This document shows positions 25,181 through 34,579 of a stretch of DNA of 64,000 bases, in pieces. Made by a program: the position numbers and the translations under genes. How positions within the stretch are numbered: the first letter of the stretch is position 1; each line of letters begins with the position of its first letter. The notes below the pieces were generated by a model that was not told the origin of the DNA, ran no database searches, and saw only the letters and a list, made by a program, of their open reading frames with translations. Source of the DNA: Caldimonas brevitalea (GTDB taxonomy: Bacteria; Pseudomonadota; Gammaproteobacteria; Burkholderiales; Burkholderiaceae_C); the NCBI RefSeq assembly GCF_001017435.1, contig NZ_CP011371.1:6386001-6450000 (forward strand). The letters are read 5' to 3'.

Positions 25181-25432
25181 CCCCGGCCACGCAGCAGCGC
25201 GGCGCGTCGTAGACTGCGCCTGCCGCCAGGGCTGTTCACACGCTTGCAGGCCACCGGCCCTGCGGGCGATCTCCGCAAAGCGAGGTCTTACAGGCACCGC
25301 TTTGTGTCCTCATGCGAGTCCTCGCAGCGTGTGAACAGGGCACCAGACACGAACAACAGGCCGCGCGGCGCGACCGGCATCCGCACGCCCCCCTGGCGGC
25401 TCCGGCGCGCACAGCGTGCCGCGGAGACCCCC

Positions 25433-27109
25433 GTGCCGAGTTCCTCGACTTCCGACAGCTTCGACTACGTCATCATCGGCGCCGGCACCGCCGGCTGCCT
25501 GCTCGCCAACCGTCTGAGCCGCGATGGCCGCCACCGGGTGCTGCTGCTGGAAGCCGGGCGGCGTGACGACTACCACTGGATCCACATCCCGGTCGGCTAC
25601 CTGTACTGCATCGGCAACCCCCGCACCGATTGGCTCTACCACACCGAAGCCGAGCCCGGCCTCAACGGCCGTCAGCTGCGCTACCCGCGTGGCAAGGGGC
25701 TGGGGGGCTGCTCGAGCATCAACGGCATGATCTACATGCGCGGCCAGCGGCGCGACTACGACGGCTGGGCGGCCCTGTGCCGCGACGACAGCTGGCGCTG
25801 GGACGCCTGCCTGCCCTACTTCAAGCAGCATGAAAACCACTGGCGCCTGGACCCCCTGCACGCCGACCAGGCCTCCGACGCCTTCAAGGCCGCCCATGGC
25901 CACGGCGGTGAATGGCGGGTGGAGCGCCAACGTTTGCGCTGGGACGTGCTCGACGCCTTCGCGTTGGCGGCGCAGCAGGCCGGTGTCCCCGCGAGCGACG
26001 ATTTCAACCGCGGCGACAACGAGGGCGTGGGCTATTTCGAGGTCAACCAGCGCGCGGGCTGGCGCTGGAACACCGCCAAGGCGTTTTTGCGCCCGGTGTG
26101 TTTGACCCGGCCCAATTTCGTACTCTGCACCGGTGCCCATGTGACACGCTTGTCGACCGAGCGCGATGCCGACGGCGTGTTGCGGGCGACCGGCTGCGAG
26201 GTGGTGACGCGCGAGGGCCGCCGCACGGTGACGGCGACGCGGGAGGTGATCCTCGCGGCCGGCGCCATCGGTACGCCCCAACTGCTGCAGCTGTCGGGCA
26301 TTGGTCCGGCCGACTGGCTGCACCGGCATGGCATCGCGGTGCAACACGACCTCCCGGGCGTCGGCGAGAACCTGCAGGACCACCTGCAGATCCGCGCGGT
26401 GTATGCGGTGCAAGGCGTGAAGACGCTCAACACGCTGGCCCGCTCGTGGTGGGGCAAGGCCATGATCGGGCTCGAATATGCCTGGCGTCGCAGCGGGCCG
26501 ATGAGCATGGCGCCTTCGCAGCTGGGCGCGTTCACGCGTTCCTCACCCGAGCAGCCCTGGCCCAACCTCGAATACCACGTGCAGCCGCTGTCGCTCGACG
26601 CGTTCGGCGAGCCGCTGCACCGGTTCAACGCCTTCACCGCCAGCGTCTGCAACCTCAACCCCAGCAGCCGCGGCCACGTGCGGGTGCACTCGCCCCGCTT
26701 CGAAGACGCACCGCAGATCCGCCCGTGTTACCTGAGCACCGAGGCCGACCGGCAGGTCGCGGCCGACTCCTTGCGCATGACACGGCGCATCGTGTCGCAG
26801 CCGGCCTTGCAGCGCTTCAGGCCCGAGGAAGTGAAACCCGGCGTGCAATACCAGAGCGACGAAGAACTGGCGACGCTGGCCGGCGACATTGCCACCACCA
26901 TCTTTCATCCGGTCGGCACCTGCCGCATGGGCCGGCCCGACGACCCGATGGCGGTGGTCGATCCGCGTCTGCGCGTGCGCGGTGTGCGTGGGCTGCGGGT
27001 GGTCGACGCGAGCGTGATGCCCACCATCACCAGCGGCAACACCAATTCACCGACCTTGATGATGGCCGAACGCGCTGCGGAGTGGATTCTGGCGGCCTCC
27101 ACCGGCTGA
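25433..27109 (+). CDS. GMC-family FAD oxidoreductase (choline/alcohol dehydrogenase-like)
   Basis: A 558-residue GMC flavoenzyme. The FAD motif DYVIIGAGTAGCLLANRLS lies at residues 10-28, followed by LLEAGRRDDYHW, GGCSSINGMIYMRGQ (GMC signature 1) and GAIGTPQLLQLSGIGP (signature 2). The C-terminal catalytic region HPVGTCRMGRPDD and SGNTNSPTLMMAE contains the His-Asn pair. The open frame extends 63 codons upstream, but GTG 25433 with GGAGA six bases before it fits family length; the start is not certain. It is an orphan gene, convergent with the hybrid kinase. It oxidises an alcohol, but which one cannot be told; no betaine aldehyde dehydrogenase is adjacent. Confidence 0.9.
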   Translation: MPSSSTSDSFDYVIIGAGTAGCLLANRLSRDGRHRVLLLEAGRRDDYHWIHIPVGYLYCIGNPRTDWLYHTEAEPGLNGRQLRYPRGKGLGGCSSINGMIYMRGQRRDYDGWAALCRDDSWRWDACLPYFKQHENHWRLDPLHADQASDAFKAAHGHGGEWRVERQRLRWDVLDAFALAAQQAGVPASDDFNRGDNEGVGYFEVNQRAGWRWNTAKAFLRPVCLTRPNFVLCTGAHVTRLSTERDADGVLRATGCEVVTREGRRTVTATREVILAAGAIGTPQLLQLSGIGPADWLHRHGIAVQHDLPGVGENLQDHLQIRAVYAVQGVKTLNTLARSWWGKAMIGLEYAWRRSGPMSMAPSQLGAFTRSSPEQPWPNLEYHVQPLSLDAFGEPLHRFNAFTASVCNLNPSSRGHVRVHSPRFEDAPQIRPCYLSTEADRQVAADSLRMTRRIVSQPALQRFRPEEVKPGVQYQSDEELATLAGDIATTIFHPVGTCRMGRPDDPMAVVDPRLRVRGVRGLRVVDASVMPTITSGNTNSPTLMMAERAAEWILAASTG

Positions 27110-27131
27110 AGAAGAAGGTGAAGGCCTTGGC

Positions 27132-29438
27132 CTAATTCCGCGCCGCAGCCACCCGACGCAGATCGGCCGCCACCTCGCCCAAGTCGATCGGCTTCGTCCA
27201 ATAGCCGGTGAAGCCAGCTTCGCGCGCACGGCGGATGTCGTCGGGCAGCGCATCGGCCGAGCACATGAAGGCCGGCACGTGCTCGAGGCCGGGCACCTGG
27301 CGCAACTGCGCCAACAACTCGAACCCGTTCAGGTCCGGCAGATTGGCATCGAGCGCCAGCACGTCGGGCGGCCATACACGTGCCAGTTGAATGCCCTGCT
27401 CGGCGCTGTCGGCCACGCGCAACTCGACCTCGGTCTGCAGCCGCATGGCCTCCTCGAACAGCAAGGCATTGACCGGGTTGTCCTCGACATACAGCAGCCG
27501 CAAGCGTGCGCCGCCGCCCGCGGCGTCCGGCACCGGCACCGACAACGGCGGTGGCACCGGGGGTTCGGCCGGCCCGGCCGGCCGCCGCAGCAGCACCGCC
27601 ATCACCAGCGGCAGCTCGACGCAGGCCTGGGTGCCTTGTTCCGGGACGCTGCTCAGCCTGAGCGTGCCGCCCATCTCCTCGAGGAAGCGGCGCGCGATGA
27701 TCAGACCGAGGCCGGTCCCTTCGATGGCCGAGCTTTCGTGTCCGAGGCGCTCGAAGGGCTGGAACAAGGCCGCCATCTGCGCTTCGGTCATGCCGTGCCC
27801 GGTGTCCGCGACCACCAGACGGATCGCACCCTCCTGGGTCTCTTCGGTCGACAGCCGCACGCTACCGCCGTGCCGGTTGTACTTGATCGCATTCGAGACC
27901 AGGTTCAGCAGCACCTGGCGCAAGCGTTGTTCGTCGGCCTGCACCATCACACCGGCCGGCACGTGCTGCTGCAGGTGCACGTTGTTTTGCTCGGCGAGCG
28001 GCCGGAGCAGTTCGGCCGTCTCGGCCGCAACATGGCCCAACTCGACCGGCCCGAGCTGCAGCTTCAGCGCGCCCTCCTCGACCTGCTGCAGGTCGAGCAC
28101 GTCGTTGACCAGCGCGACCATGTGCCGCCCCGCGTGCAGGATGTGATGCAGTTGCTCGGCCTGCTCGGTGTCGCGGCGCTTGGCGGCCTGGTGCGCGAGC
28201 AGTTGGGCAAAGCCCAGCACCGCATTGAGCGGCGTGCGCATCTCGTGGCTGAGCCGCGCCAGAAAGCGTGTCTTGGACCGGCTGGCGCGTTCTGCGGCCT
28301 CGGCCACGTGCCGTGTGCGTTCGGCCTCGTGCAAGGCCGACACGTCCCGAAAGTAGACAGCCAGGCCCAGCTCCGACGGATAGGCATGCACCTCGAGCCA
28401 GCGCCCGAGCGGCGCGTAGTACTCCTTGAAGTTCACGGCCTGGTGCTGCGCCATCGCACGTTCGTATTCGCGCTGGAACACGCTGCCGACCGCGGTCGGA
28501 AACTCGTCCCAGACGTTGCGGCCGAGCAAGGCCTGGCGCGGCCGCTCCAGCACCTCTTCGGCGCGCCGGTTGATATAGGTGAAGCGCCAGTCGCGGTCGA
28601 GCGTGAAGAAAGCGTCGGTGAAGCTTTCCAACGTGGTGACCAGCCGGTCCGCCAGCTCGCGCAACTCGCCTTCGGCCTGCTTGCGGTCGGTGATGTCCTG
28701 GATGGCCCCGCTGACCTGCACGATCGTGCCGCCGGCGTCGCGCTGCGCCAGACCGATCACACGCACATGGCGTCGCTTGCCCTGGGCGGTGATCAGCTCG
28801 GTCTCGAGATCGTAGGGGGTGCCGCGGTGCAGGCATTGCATCACGGCCTGCTGCAGGCGCGCGCGGTCGCGCTCCACGTAATAGCCGAGGGCGGTCTGGA
28901 GATCCGGCGTCCAGCCGGGCGGGGTTTCGTAGATGGCCGCCACTTCCTCCGACCACCGCAGGCGCGAGGTGGCCGCGTCCAGCGACCACGCCCCCAGGTG
29001 CGCCACGCTGCCCGCGATGCGCAGCAAGGCCTCGTTCTGCCGCAGCCTGTCTTCGGTGCGGTGTTGCTCTGTGAGATCCGAGGCCACTACGAGCGACGCT
29101 TCGCGCCCTGCGAAGCGGACCGCTTCGCTGATCAGCTCGACGTCGATCAGCGTGCCGTCGCGGCGGCGGTGGCGCAGGCTGGTGCGATGGTGACGCCCGT
29201 CGGACGCCGGCAGCCCAGGGCCCGCGCTGGGATCGGGCGGCGCGTGCAACTCGCCCAGGCTCATCGCCAGAAACTCCGCTTCGCTGTAGCCGTAGTGCTG
29301 CAGCGCGGCCCGGTTGACCGCCAGCACCCGCTGCGTCTCGATGCATACCACCCACATCGGCAACGGGTTGCGTTCGAACAAGGTACGCCAGCCCGACGGG
29401 TCCTGGCCGCCCCTGTCCTGCGGGTGCTCCTGGCTCAT
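27132..29438 (-). CDS. PAS-domain hybrid sensor histidine kinase/response regulator
   Basis: A 768-residue soluble hybrid kinase without membrane helices. Three PAS/PAC units occupy roughly residues 15-130, 140-260 and 265-385. The HisKA site is His398 in RFLARLSHEMRTPLNAV. The ATPase domain shows LLNLVSNAIKYNRHGG, VADTGHGM and GTGLGLIIARRF. A C-terminal receiver domain has the acidic pair in LLYVEDNPVN, phospho-acceptor Asp697 in LALDANLPDLNGFE and a Lys in GYWTKPIDLG. It starts 25 bases after the SOD-propeller gene stop with GAGG before the ATG, so it is likely the third gene of the operon from 32152. Its signal and output are unknown; redox sensing by PAS is a guess from the company it keeps. 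Confidence 0.9.
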   Translation of the reverse strand: MSQEHPQDRGGQDPSGWRTLFERNPLPMWVVCIETQRVLAVNRAALQHYGYSEAEFLAMSLGELHAPPDPSAGPGLPASDGRHHRTSLRHRRRDGTLIDVELISEAVRFAGREASLVVASDLTEQHRTEDRLRQNEALLRIAGSVAHLGAWSLDAATSRLRWSEEVAAIYETPPGWTPDLQTALGYYVERDRARLQQAVMQCLHRGTPYDLETELITAQGKRRHVRVIGLAQRDAGGTIVQVSGAIQDITDRKQAEGELRELADRLVTTLESFTDAFFTLDRDWRFTYINRRAEEVLERPRQALLGRNVWDEFPTAVGSVFQREYERAMAQHQAVNFKEYYAPLGRWLEVHAYPSELGLAVYFRDVSALHEAERTRHVAEAAERASRSKTRFLARLSHEMRTPLNAVLGFAQLLAHQAAKRRDTEQAEQLHHILHAGRHMVALVNDVLDLQQVEEGALKLQLGPVELGHVAAETAELLRPLAEQNNVHLQQHVPAGVMVQADEQRLRQVLLNLVSNAIKYNRHGGSVRLSTEETQEGAIRLVVADTGHGMTEAQMAALFQPFERLGHESSAIEGTGLGLIIARRFLEEMGGTLRLSSVPEQGTQACVELPLVMAVLLRRPAGPAEPPVPPPLSVPVPDAAGGGARLRLLYVEDNPVNALLFEEAMRLQTEVELRVADSAEQGIQLARVWPPDVLALDANLPDLNGFELLAQLRQVPGLEHVPAFMCSADALPDDIRRAREAGFTGYWTKPIDLGEVAADLRRVAAARN

Positions 29439-29463
29439 CGCGCGCCTCGCTTCGGCGGCGGCG

Positions 29464-30894
29464 TCAGGGCCGACCGACCTCGATCACGTCGAAGGGCAGC
29501 AGCGGTGGCGGGTTCTTCTGGCGTTCCAACTGCCCGTTGACCACCAGGAGGCCGGCGCCGCGGCCCGCGGCCAGGGTCGTGGGATGCTTGAACGGCAAAC
29601 CCGTCGTCCGCTGTGCGACGCGGGCCCGCGTGTAGCCCTCGTCGAGTTCCAGCCGCACCAGTTCCGACTCGACATTGCGCACGACGAACAAGCTGCGCCC
29701 TTGCAGCAGCAGGCCGTCGCCATGCAGCAGCGACCCGCCGTCCACCGGGATCTCTCGCACTTCGCGGCTGCGCGGGTCGATGCGCCACAACTGGCCGGTG
29801 CTGGTCTGCACCGCCAACAGCCAGCGGCCATCCGATGTGGCGACGATTCCGTTGAGGTTGGGTGCGTCGCCGCGGTAGCGGACCGGCGTGGCGCCGAGGT
29901 CGAGCCACGCTTCCAGTTGGCGGGGCAAGGGGCCCGCATGAGCTGCCCGGAACAGCACGGGGCGGGCTGAATCGGTCACATAGGCAAAACCGTCGGCGGC
30001 CAGCACCACGTCGTTGAGAAAAGTCTGCGGGCCAGATGGAGTGTCGAGCACGGCCTGGGTGCGGCCGGTGGCGGCATCCACCACCGCCAGCTTGCCGCTC
30101 GCGCCGCCCGCCACCCACAGCCGGCCCTGTGCGTCGAGCTTCAGGCCGAGGGCGGCCTCGCGGCCCGGCGACCCGCCGAGCGCGAGCAGTTCGGCCTTGG
30201 CGCGGCCGGGCACCAGCTTGTAGAGGTGGCCCTCGGACGACGAGCCCACATAGGCCACGCCGGTCTTCTCGTCGACGGCGATGCCCTCGGGAAACACGTT
30301 GGCGCCGTCGAAGGTGTGGCGTGCCAGCGGCGTGCGCCCCGGCAAGTCGATCACACCACAGGCGATGCGGGGTCCGGCATTGCCGGCCGGGTCGCTGCGG
30401 TAGTCGTCGGGCCGCTCGTGCACCACCAGGCTGCGGCCCAGCACCGAGGTCTTGTCACCTGGCCGGGCCGTCAGCTTGGCGCTGCGCAGCGTGAGGCGGG
30501 CACGCCCGTCGGGGCCGACGGCGAGGTTGGGCAGGTCGCCGCCGTGCACCTGGTCGGCCGGGGCGGAGGGGTCGCCGTGGTTGCGGCTTTGGGTCGGGTC
30601 GAAATGCGGGCCGGCGGCACCGAAAGGCACCACCTTGTTTTCGGCCGGGTCGGGCCCGGGCGCGCACTCGCCATGGCGGTGCACATGCACGGCATGCTGG
30701 CCCGGCGGCAACCCCTGCAGGTCGAGGTCGATCTGCAGGCCTTGCGGCGTGTCGGTGAAGCGGGCCGTGCCTTTGGCAAGGCCGGCGCTGTCGACCAGCG
30801 TGGCCGAGGCAGCGGAAGCCGGGGGCTGGGCGGTCGCGGAGCCGACCAGCATGAGCAGGGCTGCGAGGGTGTGGGCGTGGTGGTGCTGCTTCAT
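29464..30894 (-). CDS. Exported Cu/Zn superoxide dismutase domain fused to a C-terminal beta-propeller
   Basis: A 476-residue secreted protein. A signal peptide (LAALLMLVGSATA) ends near residue 22. Residues of about 30-182 form a complete SodC domain: copper ligands His70, His72 and His159, bridging His97 in GPHFDP, zinc ligands His106, His117 and Asp120 in HGGDLPN, and the disulfide pair Cys77 and Cys179 (IACGVI). Residues of about 190-476 form an SMP-30/NHL-like propeller (GIAVDEKTGVAYVGSSSEG, LNDVVLAADGFAYVTDSARP, NLNGIVATSDGRWLLAVQTS). The start lies one base after the upstream quinoprotein stop. Superoxide dismutation in the periplasm is well supported; the propeller may bind a substrate or the neighbouring enzyme. 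The domain combination is unusual. Confidence 0.88.
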   Translation of the reverse strand: MKQHHHAHTLAALLMLVGSATAQPPASAASATLVDSAGLAKGTARFTDTPQGLQIDLDLQGLPPGQHAVHVHRHGECAPGPDPAENKVVPFGAAGPHFDPTQSRNHGDPSAPADQVHGGDLPNLAVGPDGRARLTLRSAKLTARPGDKTSVLGRSLVVHERPDDYRSDPAGNAGPRIACGVIDLPGRTPLARHTFDGANVFPEGIAVDEKTGVAYVGSSSEGHLYKLVPGRAKAELLALGGSPGREAALGLKLDAQGRLWVAGGASGKLAVVDAATGRTQAVLDTPSGPQTFLNDVVLAADGFAYVTDSARPVLFRAAHAGPLPRQLEAWLDLGATPVRYRGDAPNLNGIVATSDGRWLLAVQTSTGQLWRIDPRSREVREIPVDGGSLLHGDGLLLQGRSLFVVRNVESELVRLELDEGYTRARVAQRTTGLPFKHPTTLAAGRGAGLLVVNGQLERQKNPPPLLPFDVIEVGRP

Positions 30895-30895
30895 C

Positions 30896-32152
30896 TCATT
30901 TGCCCTCGTAGCGCACGCGGTAGATCACGCCGTTTTCGTCTTCGGCCACGAGCAGGGAGCCGTCCGCCGCTTGCGCCAGCCCGGCCAACCGGCCGAAGCG
31001 CGCCGGCCGGCGCGCCTCCTGGTGCTCGTCGGCGGCCGTGCTGCCCCCTGGCTGCGTGAGCGGCGCCGGCGGCGGCATCAGCCAACCGGAAACGAAGTCG
31101 TCGATGCCGACCGGCTTGCCGGCATTGTCGAAGCGCACCCGCACCACCTTGTAGCCGCTCGGCGCGGCGCGGTTCCACGACCCTCGCATCGCGACGAAGG
31201 CACTGTGCCGGTACTCCGCGGGGAACTGGCTGCCGGTATAGAAGAGCAGCCCCAGGGGCGCGGCATGCGCGGTGTAGGTGAGCACGGGCGGCTCGGTGCG
31301 CAAGCAGAACTCGGCCTTGGTGGTATGCGGCGGCTCGTTGGCCTGCAGCCGGTCGACCTGCCGGTCGCCATAGCAATAGGGCCAGCCGTAGTGCTTGTGC
31401 TTATCGATGCGGTTCAGCTCCTCGGGCGGCTGGTCGTCGCCACGCCCATCGGACCCATGGTCGAAGCCATACAGCGCGCCCGTCACCGGGTGCCAGGCGA
31501 AGCCGATCGTGTTGCGCAAGCCGCGCGCATAAACGTCGCGCGCCGAGCCGTCGGGTGCGGCGACGAGCAGCGTGGCACTTTCGGCGTTGGTCTCGCGGCA
31601 GTTGTTGCAGGTGGAGCCGACGGTGATGTAGAGCAGGCCGTCGGGGCCGATGGCGAGCGTGCGGTTCGGGTGCTGCCCGGCATCGGGCAAGTCCTTGATG
31701 AGGACCCGCGGTGTGCCCAGGCCACCGTCGGGCTGCACGTCGGCCACCAGCACCTTGCGGTCGGACGCCAGGTAGAGCTGCCGTCCATGCAGGTACAGGC
31801 CATTGAGCCACTTGATGTTCTGCGCGACCGTCTTGCGCTCGTCGGCCACGCCGTTGCCATCGGTGTCACGTAGCAGCAGCACGTCGCCCTGCTCGCGGCG
31901 CGACGCGTAGACGTCGCCGTTGGGCGCCACCTGCAGCCAGCGCACGTTCTGCAGGTCACGCGCGTACACCGACACCTTGAAGCCCGGCGGCACGGTCAGC
32001 CGTGACAGCAGCCGTTCGTCGAACGGCACCGGGGTCGGGTCCACCACAGCACCCGTCAGCGGGTGCGGCCCGTCTCCGGGCGGCAACTGGGCCAGCACCG
32101 CCGGTGCAGCCACGATCAGGCCCGCCAGCACTGCGAGGGGCGAGGTCATCAC
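30896..32152 (-). CDS. PQQ-dependent sugar (sorbosone-type) dehydrogenase
   Basis: A 418-residue exported quinoprotein of the soluble glucose/sorbosone dehydrogenase family. A signal peptide (MMTSPLAVLAGLIVAAPAVLAQ) is followed by a six-bladed propeller with LLRDTDGNGVADERKTVA, AIGPDGLLYITVGSTCNNC, YARGLRNTIGFAWHPVTG, FDHGSDGRGDDQPPEELN and HYGWPYCYG, the usual blade and PQQ/calcium contact segments. It is the first gene of a minus-strand operon with the SOD-propeller fusion (1-base gap) and the hybrid kinase. Electrons from sugar oxidation would enter the periplasmic respiratory pool. PQQ biosynthesis genes are not in the window. Confidence 0.88.
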   Translation of the reverse strand: MMTSPLAVLAGLIVAAPAVLAQLPPGDGPHPLTGAVVDPTPVPFDERLLSRLTVPPGFKVSVYARDLQNVRWLQVAPNGDVYASRREQGDVLLLRDTDGNGVADERKTVAQNIKWLNGLYLHGRQLYLASDRKVLVADVQPDGGLGTPRVLIKDLPDAGQHPNRTLAIGPDGLLYITVGSTCNNCRETNAESATLLVAAPDGSARDVYARGLRNTIGFAWHPVTGALYGFDHGSDGRGDDQPPEELNRIDKHKHYGWPYCYGDRQVDRLQANEPPHTTKAEFCLRTEPPVLTYTAHAAPLGLLFYTGSQFPAEYRHSAFVAMRGSWNRAAPSGYKVVRVRFDNAGKPVGIDDFVSGWLMPPPAPLTQPGGSTAADEHQEARRPARFGRLAGLAQAADGSLLVAEDENGVIYRVRYEGK

Positions 32153-32294
32153 ATGCTCTCCTGGGAATTTGACCCGGGCGCACTGAGCACGGCGACCTGC
32201 CGTACTTCGCCCGTTGCAAGCCAGGCAGCAAGAAGCAATCCCAGATGGGACGGCGCCTGGCGCCCTTTGCAGCGCCTGTCGCGGCCCGTCCGGT

Positions 32295-33584
32295 TCAGGT
32301 GCCAGCGTTGAAGATGGCCACCACTTCCACCGCCAGATCGGCGTGCTGCGCGGAGGTGCGCTGAACGCGCAAGGTCAGTTCGCGGCCCAACTCCTGCAGG
32401 CGCCAGCGGATCTCGCGCAGCACCAGCGTGAGCTCGAGTTGGATGGCAGGCGAGACCTCCCCCTGGCGCAGGCGCTGCAACTCGTCGGGGTTGCGGGTGT
32501 TGACGCCGGCGCTGATGAGGGCCATGCAGATGCGCTCGTAGCGAAACGCGGCGCCGCTGAAGGTATGCCGCGTCGCCGGGTCGATCGTCGCCAGCCGGGC
32601 GGCCAGCAGGGGTCGCAGTTGGTCGACCCGCTGCATGCCCGCCACCAGGTGCTCGACTTGCGCCAGCGTGTCGTCCCAGGGCGGCAACACCGGCGCTTCG
32701 AGTTCGGCGGCCAGAGCCGCGCGGTTGGACGCCACCGCATCGATCAGCGCGCGGTCGAACTCGTCAGGCACCAGCTTCAGCGCCACGCAGGCGCTGTTGA
32801 GCGGCGTGCGGCTGCCCTCTGCGATACCGGCCAGCAGTTCGCTCGCGCCCAGGATGCGCCCGGGCCTGCCGATCGCATCGCCCTTCAGGCCGGCCGGGTA
32901 GCCGAAGCCGTCGAGGCGTTCATGGTGCTGCAGCACCGCCTCGGCCACGCTCTTGTGGAGTTGCGGGATGTCGCTGATCAGGCGGTGAGCCACCAACGGG
33001 TGGACGCAGACCTGCTTCCATTCGGCCAGGCTGAGCGCGCCACCGCTTTGCAGCACCGCGGGGTCGATGTAGAGCTCGCCGACATCGTGGAACAGGCCCG
33101 ACAGCATCGCGGCCTGCAGTTGCGTCTCGTGGTCGTGCTGCAGGCGCTGGTGCAGCGAGATGGCCAGCAGGCTCACGGCGACCGCATGGTCGAGCTTGTG
33201 CGGGTCCTGGCCGCAATAGAGCGTCAGCAGCGTCTGCAAGGTGTCGATCGACGGAAAGGCACTCAAGCAGCCGAGCGCCGACTTGGTCGCCGCGGGCAGT
33301 CGCACCGCCTTCAAGGTCGCGTGCTGTTCGAGCAGACGCAGACCGGCCTCGGCCAGTTGCTCGCTCGACACGCCGCCGGCCACGCGCAAACTGCTCTCCA
33401 ACGGCTTGCGCAGCTTGTACTCCAGCAGCCGCTCCCTGACGCGCTCGTCGATGCGCGCGCCCTTGCTGAGCAACTTCATCCCGTTGCCCGCGACGATGTC
33501 CTCGGTTGCCTCGATCTCCTGCGACTTGGCCGCATCCATGACCCGGTCGAGGTAGTGGCGGTTCACATCGGCAGGGGCGGTCAT
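32295..33584 (-). CDS. HD-GYP domain protein (cyclic-di-GMP phosphodiesterase)
   Basis: A 429-residue cytosolic protein. The catalytic HD-GYP domain contains His166-Asp167 in GLFHDVGELYIDP and HHERLDGFGYPAGLKG with the GYP triplet at residues 228-230. The N-terminal part (about 1-110) has a short sensory-like region with NGMKLLSKGARIDERVRE, commonly seen in HD-GYP proteins. The C-terminal approximately 170 residues are helical and unassigned. ATG 33584 is preferred over the in-frame GTG at 33593; neither has a strong binding site. A sigma-28-like promoter lies 64 bases upstream, suggesting expression with motility genes. Confidence 0.87.
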   Translation of the reverse strand: MTAPADVNRHYLDRVMDAAKSQEIEATEDIVAGNGMKLLSKGARIDERVRERLLEYKLRKPLESSLRVAGGVSSEQLAEAGLRLLEQHATLKAVRLPAATKSALGCLSAFPSIDTLQTLLTLYCGQDPHKLDHAVAVSLLAISLHQRLQHDHETQLQAAMLSGLFHDVGELYIDPAVLQSGGALSLAEWKQVCVHPLVAHRLISDIPQLHKSVAEAVLQHHERLDGFGYPAGLKGDAIGRPGRILGASELLAGIAEGSRTPLNSACVALKLVPDEFDRALIDAVASNRAALAAELEAPVLPPWDDTLAQVEHLVAGMQRVDQLRPLLAARLATIDPATRHTFSGAAFRYERICMALISAGVNTRNPDELQRLRQGEVSPAIQLELTLVLREIRWRLQELGRELTLRVQRTSAQHADLAVEVVAIFNAGT

Positions 33585-33647
33585 GGCGGGCACCGGCAGC
33601 GGCGCGGCAAGCAGGCCGCTGCTCGGGAAGCAGTCGTGGTGACCGTT

Positions 33648-33675
33648 TTATCGGCCGGTACGTCGCCGCCCTTGA
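33648..33675 (-). promoter_or_regulatory. Sigma-28 (FliA) type promoter of the HD-GYP gene
   Basis: On the minus strand TCAAG is followed after 15 bases by GCCGATAA, an exact match to the FliA -10 consensus, with a TCAA-type -35 at suitable distance. Transcription would begin near 33640, leaving a leader of about 55 bases. Confidence 0.6.
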
Positions 33676-33746
33676 GCAGCGCCGTGCGCAAAAAGTCCAG
33701 AACGTGCTGACAACGGGCTGAACAAGGTACAGGGCCCGCCCTGCGC

Positions 33747-34421
33747 TTACTTCAGCCGGAACGGCCCGCCTTTTTCCAGCGCACGGCGATAGGCAGGGCG
33801 GGCGTGGAGACGCTCGAGAAAGTTCATCAGCCGGGGCCGGCTCTGGTCGAGCCCTGCTCGCGCGGCGGCCGCCTCGAGCGGGAAGCTCATCTGGATGTCG
33901 GCCGCACTGAAGGTGTCGCCGGCAAACCAATCACGCCCGGCCAGTTCACCCTCGAGGAAATCGAGGTGACGAGCCAACTGGGGCGTGACCATCATCGCCT
34001 TTGCGCGGCCGGCGATCGAGCGGGCCACGGGCTTGGCGAAGAACGGCATCGGCGCGGTCTCGATGCGATCGAAGATCAGCTTCAGCAGCAAGGGTGGCAT
34101 CGCCGAGCCCTCGGCATAGTGCATCCAGTAGGTGTAGCGCAGCCGCTCGGGGCTGCCTTCCGGCGGCACCAGTCGGCCGGCGCCATAACGCCCGGCCAGG
34201 TACTCCAGAATGGCCCCGGACTCCGCCAGCGTCAGGTCGCCGTCGCTGATCACGGGCGACTTGCCCAGCGGGTGCACGGCGACCAGCGAGGCCGGCGCGA
34301 GCATGGTCTTCGGGTCGCGCTCGTAACGCTTCACTTCATAAGGAAGTTCGAGTTCTTCGAGCAACCAGAGCACACGCTGAGAGCGGGAGTTGTTGAGGTG
34401 GTGGACGACGATCATCTGCAC
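33747..34421 (-). CDS. Glutathione S-transferase family protein
   Basis: A 224-residue cytosolic GST. The thioredoxin-fold N-terminal domain contains VVHHLNNSRSQRVLWLLEEL, SLVAVHPLGKSPVISDGDL and LAESGAILEYLAGRYG, with the cis-Pro and the SNAIL/ESGAI glutathione contact. The helical C-terminal domain contains GRDWFAGDTFSAADIQMSFP, the N-cap hydrophobic-staple motif. The Ser in NNSRSQR is the probable catalytic Ser/Thr of beta/theta-like classes. Substrate unknown. It is divergent from the structured region and TauE/SafE gene to its right. Confidence 0.92.
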   Translation of the reverse strand: MQMIVVHHLNNSRSQRVLWLLEELELPYEVKRYERDPKTMLAPASLVAVHPLGKSPVISDGDLTLAESGAILEYLAGRYGAGRLVPPEGSPERLRYTYWMHYAEGSAMPPLLLKLIFDRIETAPMPFFAKPVARSIAGRAKAMMVTPQLARHLDFLEGELAGRDWFAGDTFSAADIQMSFPLEAAAARAGLDQSRPRLMNFLERLHARPAYRRALEKGGPFRLK

Positions 34422-34579
34422 TCCGCAAGGCCGTGACGGGCCGGTGACGAGGCCGCCAGCATGCCCGAATTGGGCGCGAGACGGTGCCCAGCCGAGAGGC
34501 CGAAGGCCGTCGGCAAAGATTCGACTGCTCGAAAATAGGGCAGGAAAACCCCTAGTGCTGACGTGCGATCATCAGCCTA

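Noticed and set aside
27279..29540. 753-codon plus-strand ORF opposite the hybrid kinase
   Set aside because: Its mirror encodes PAS, HisKA, ATPase and receiver motifs; the plus-strand product has none.
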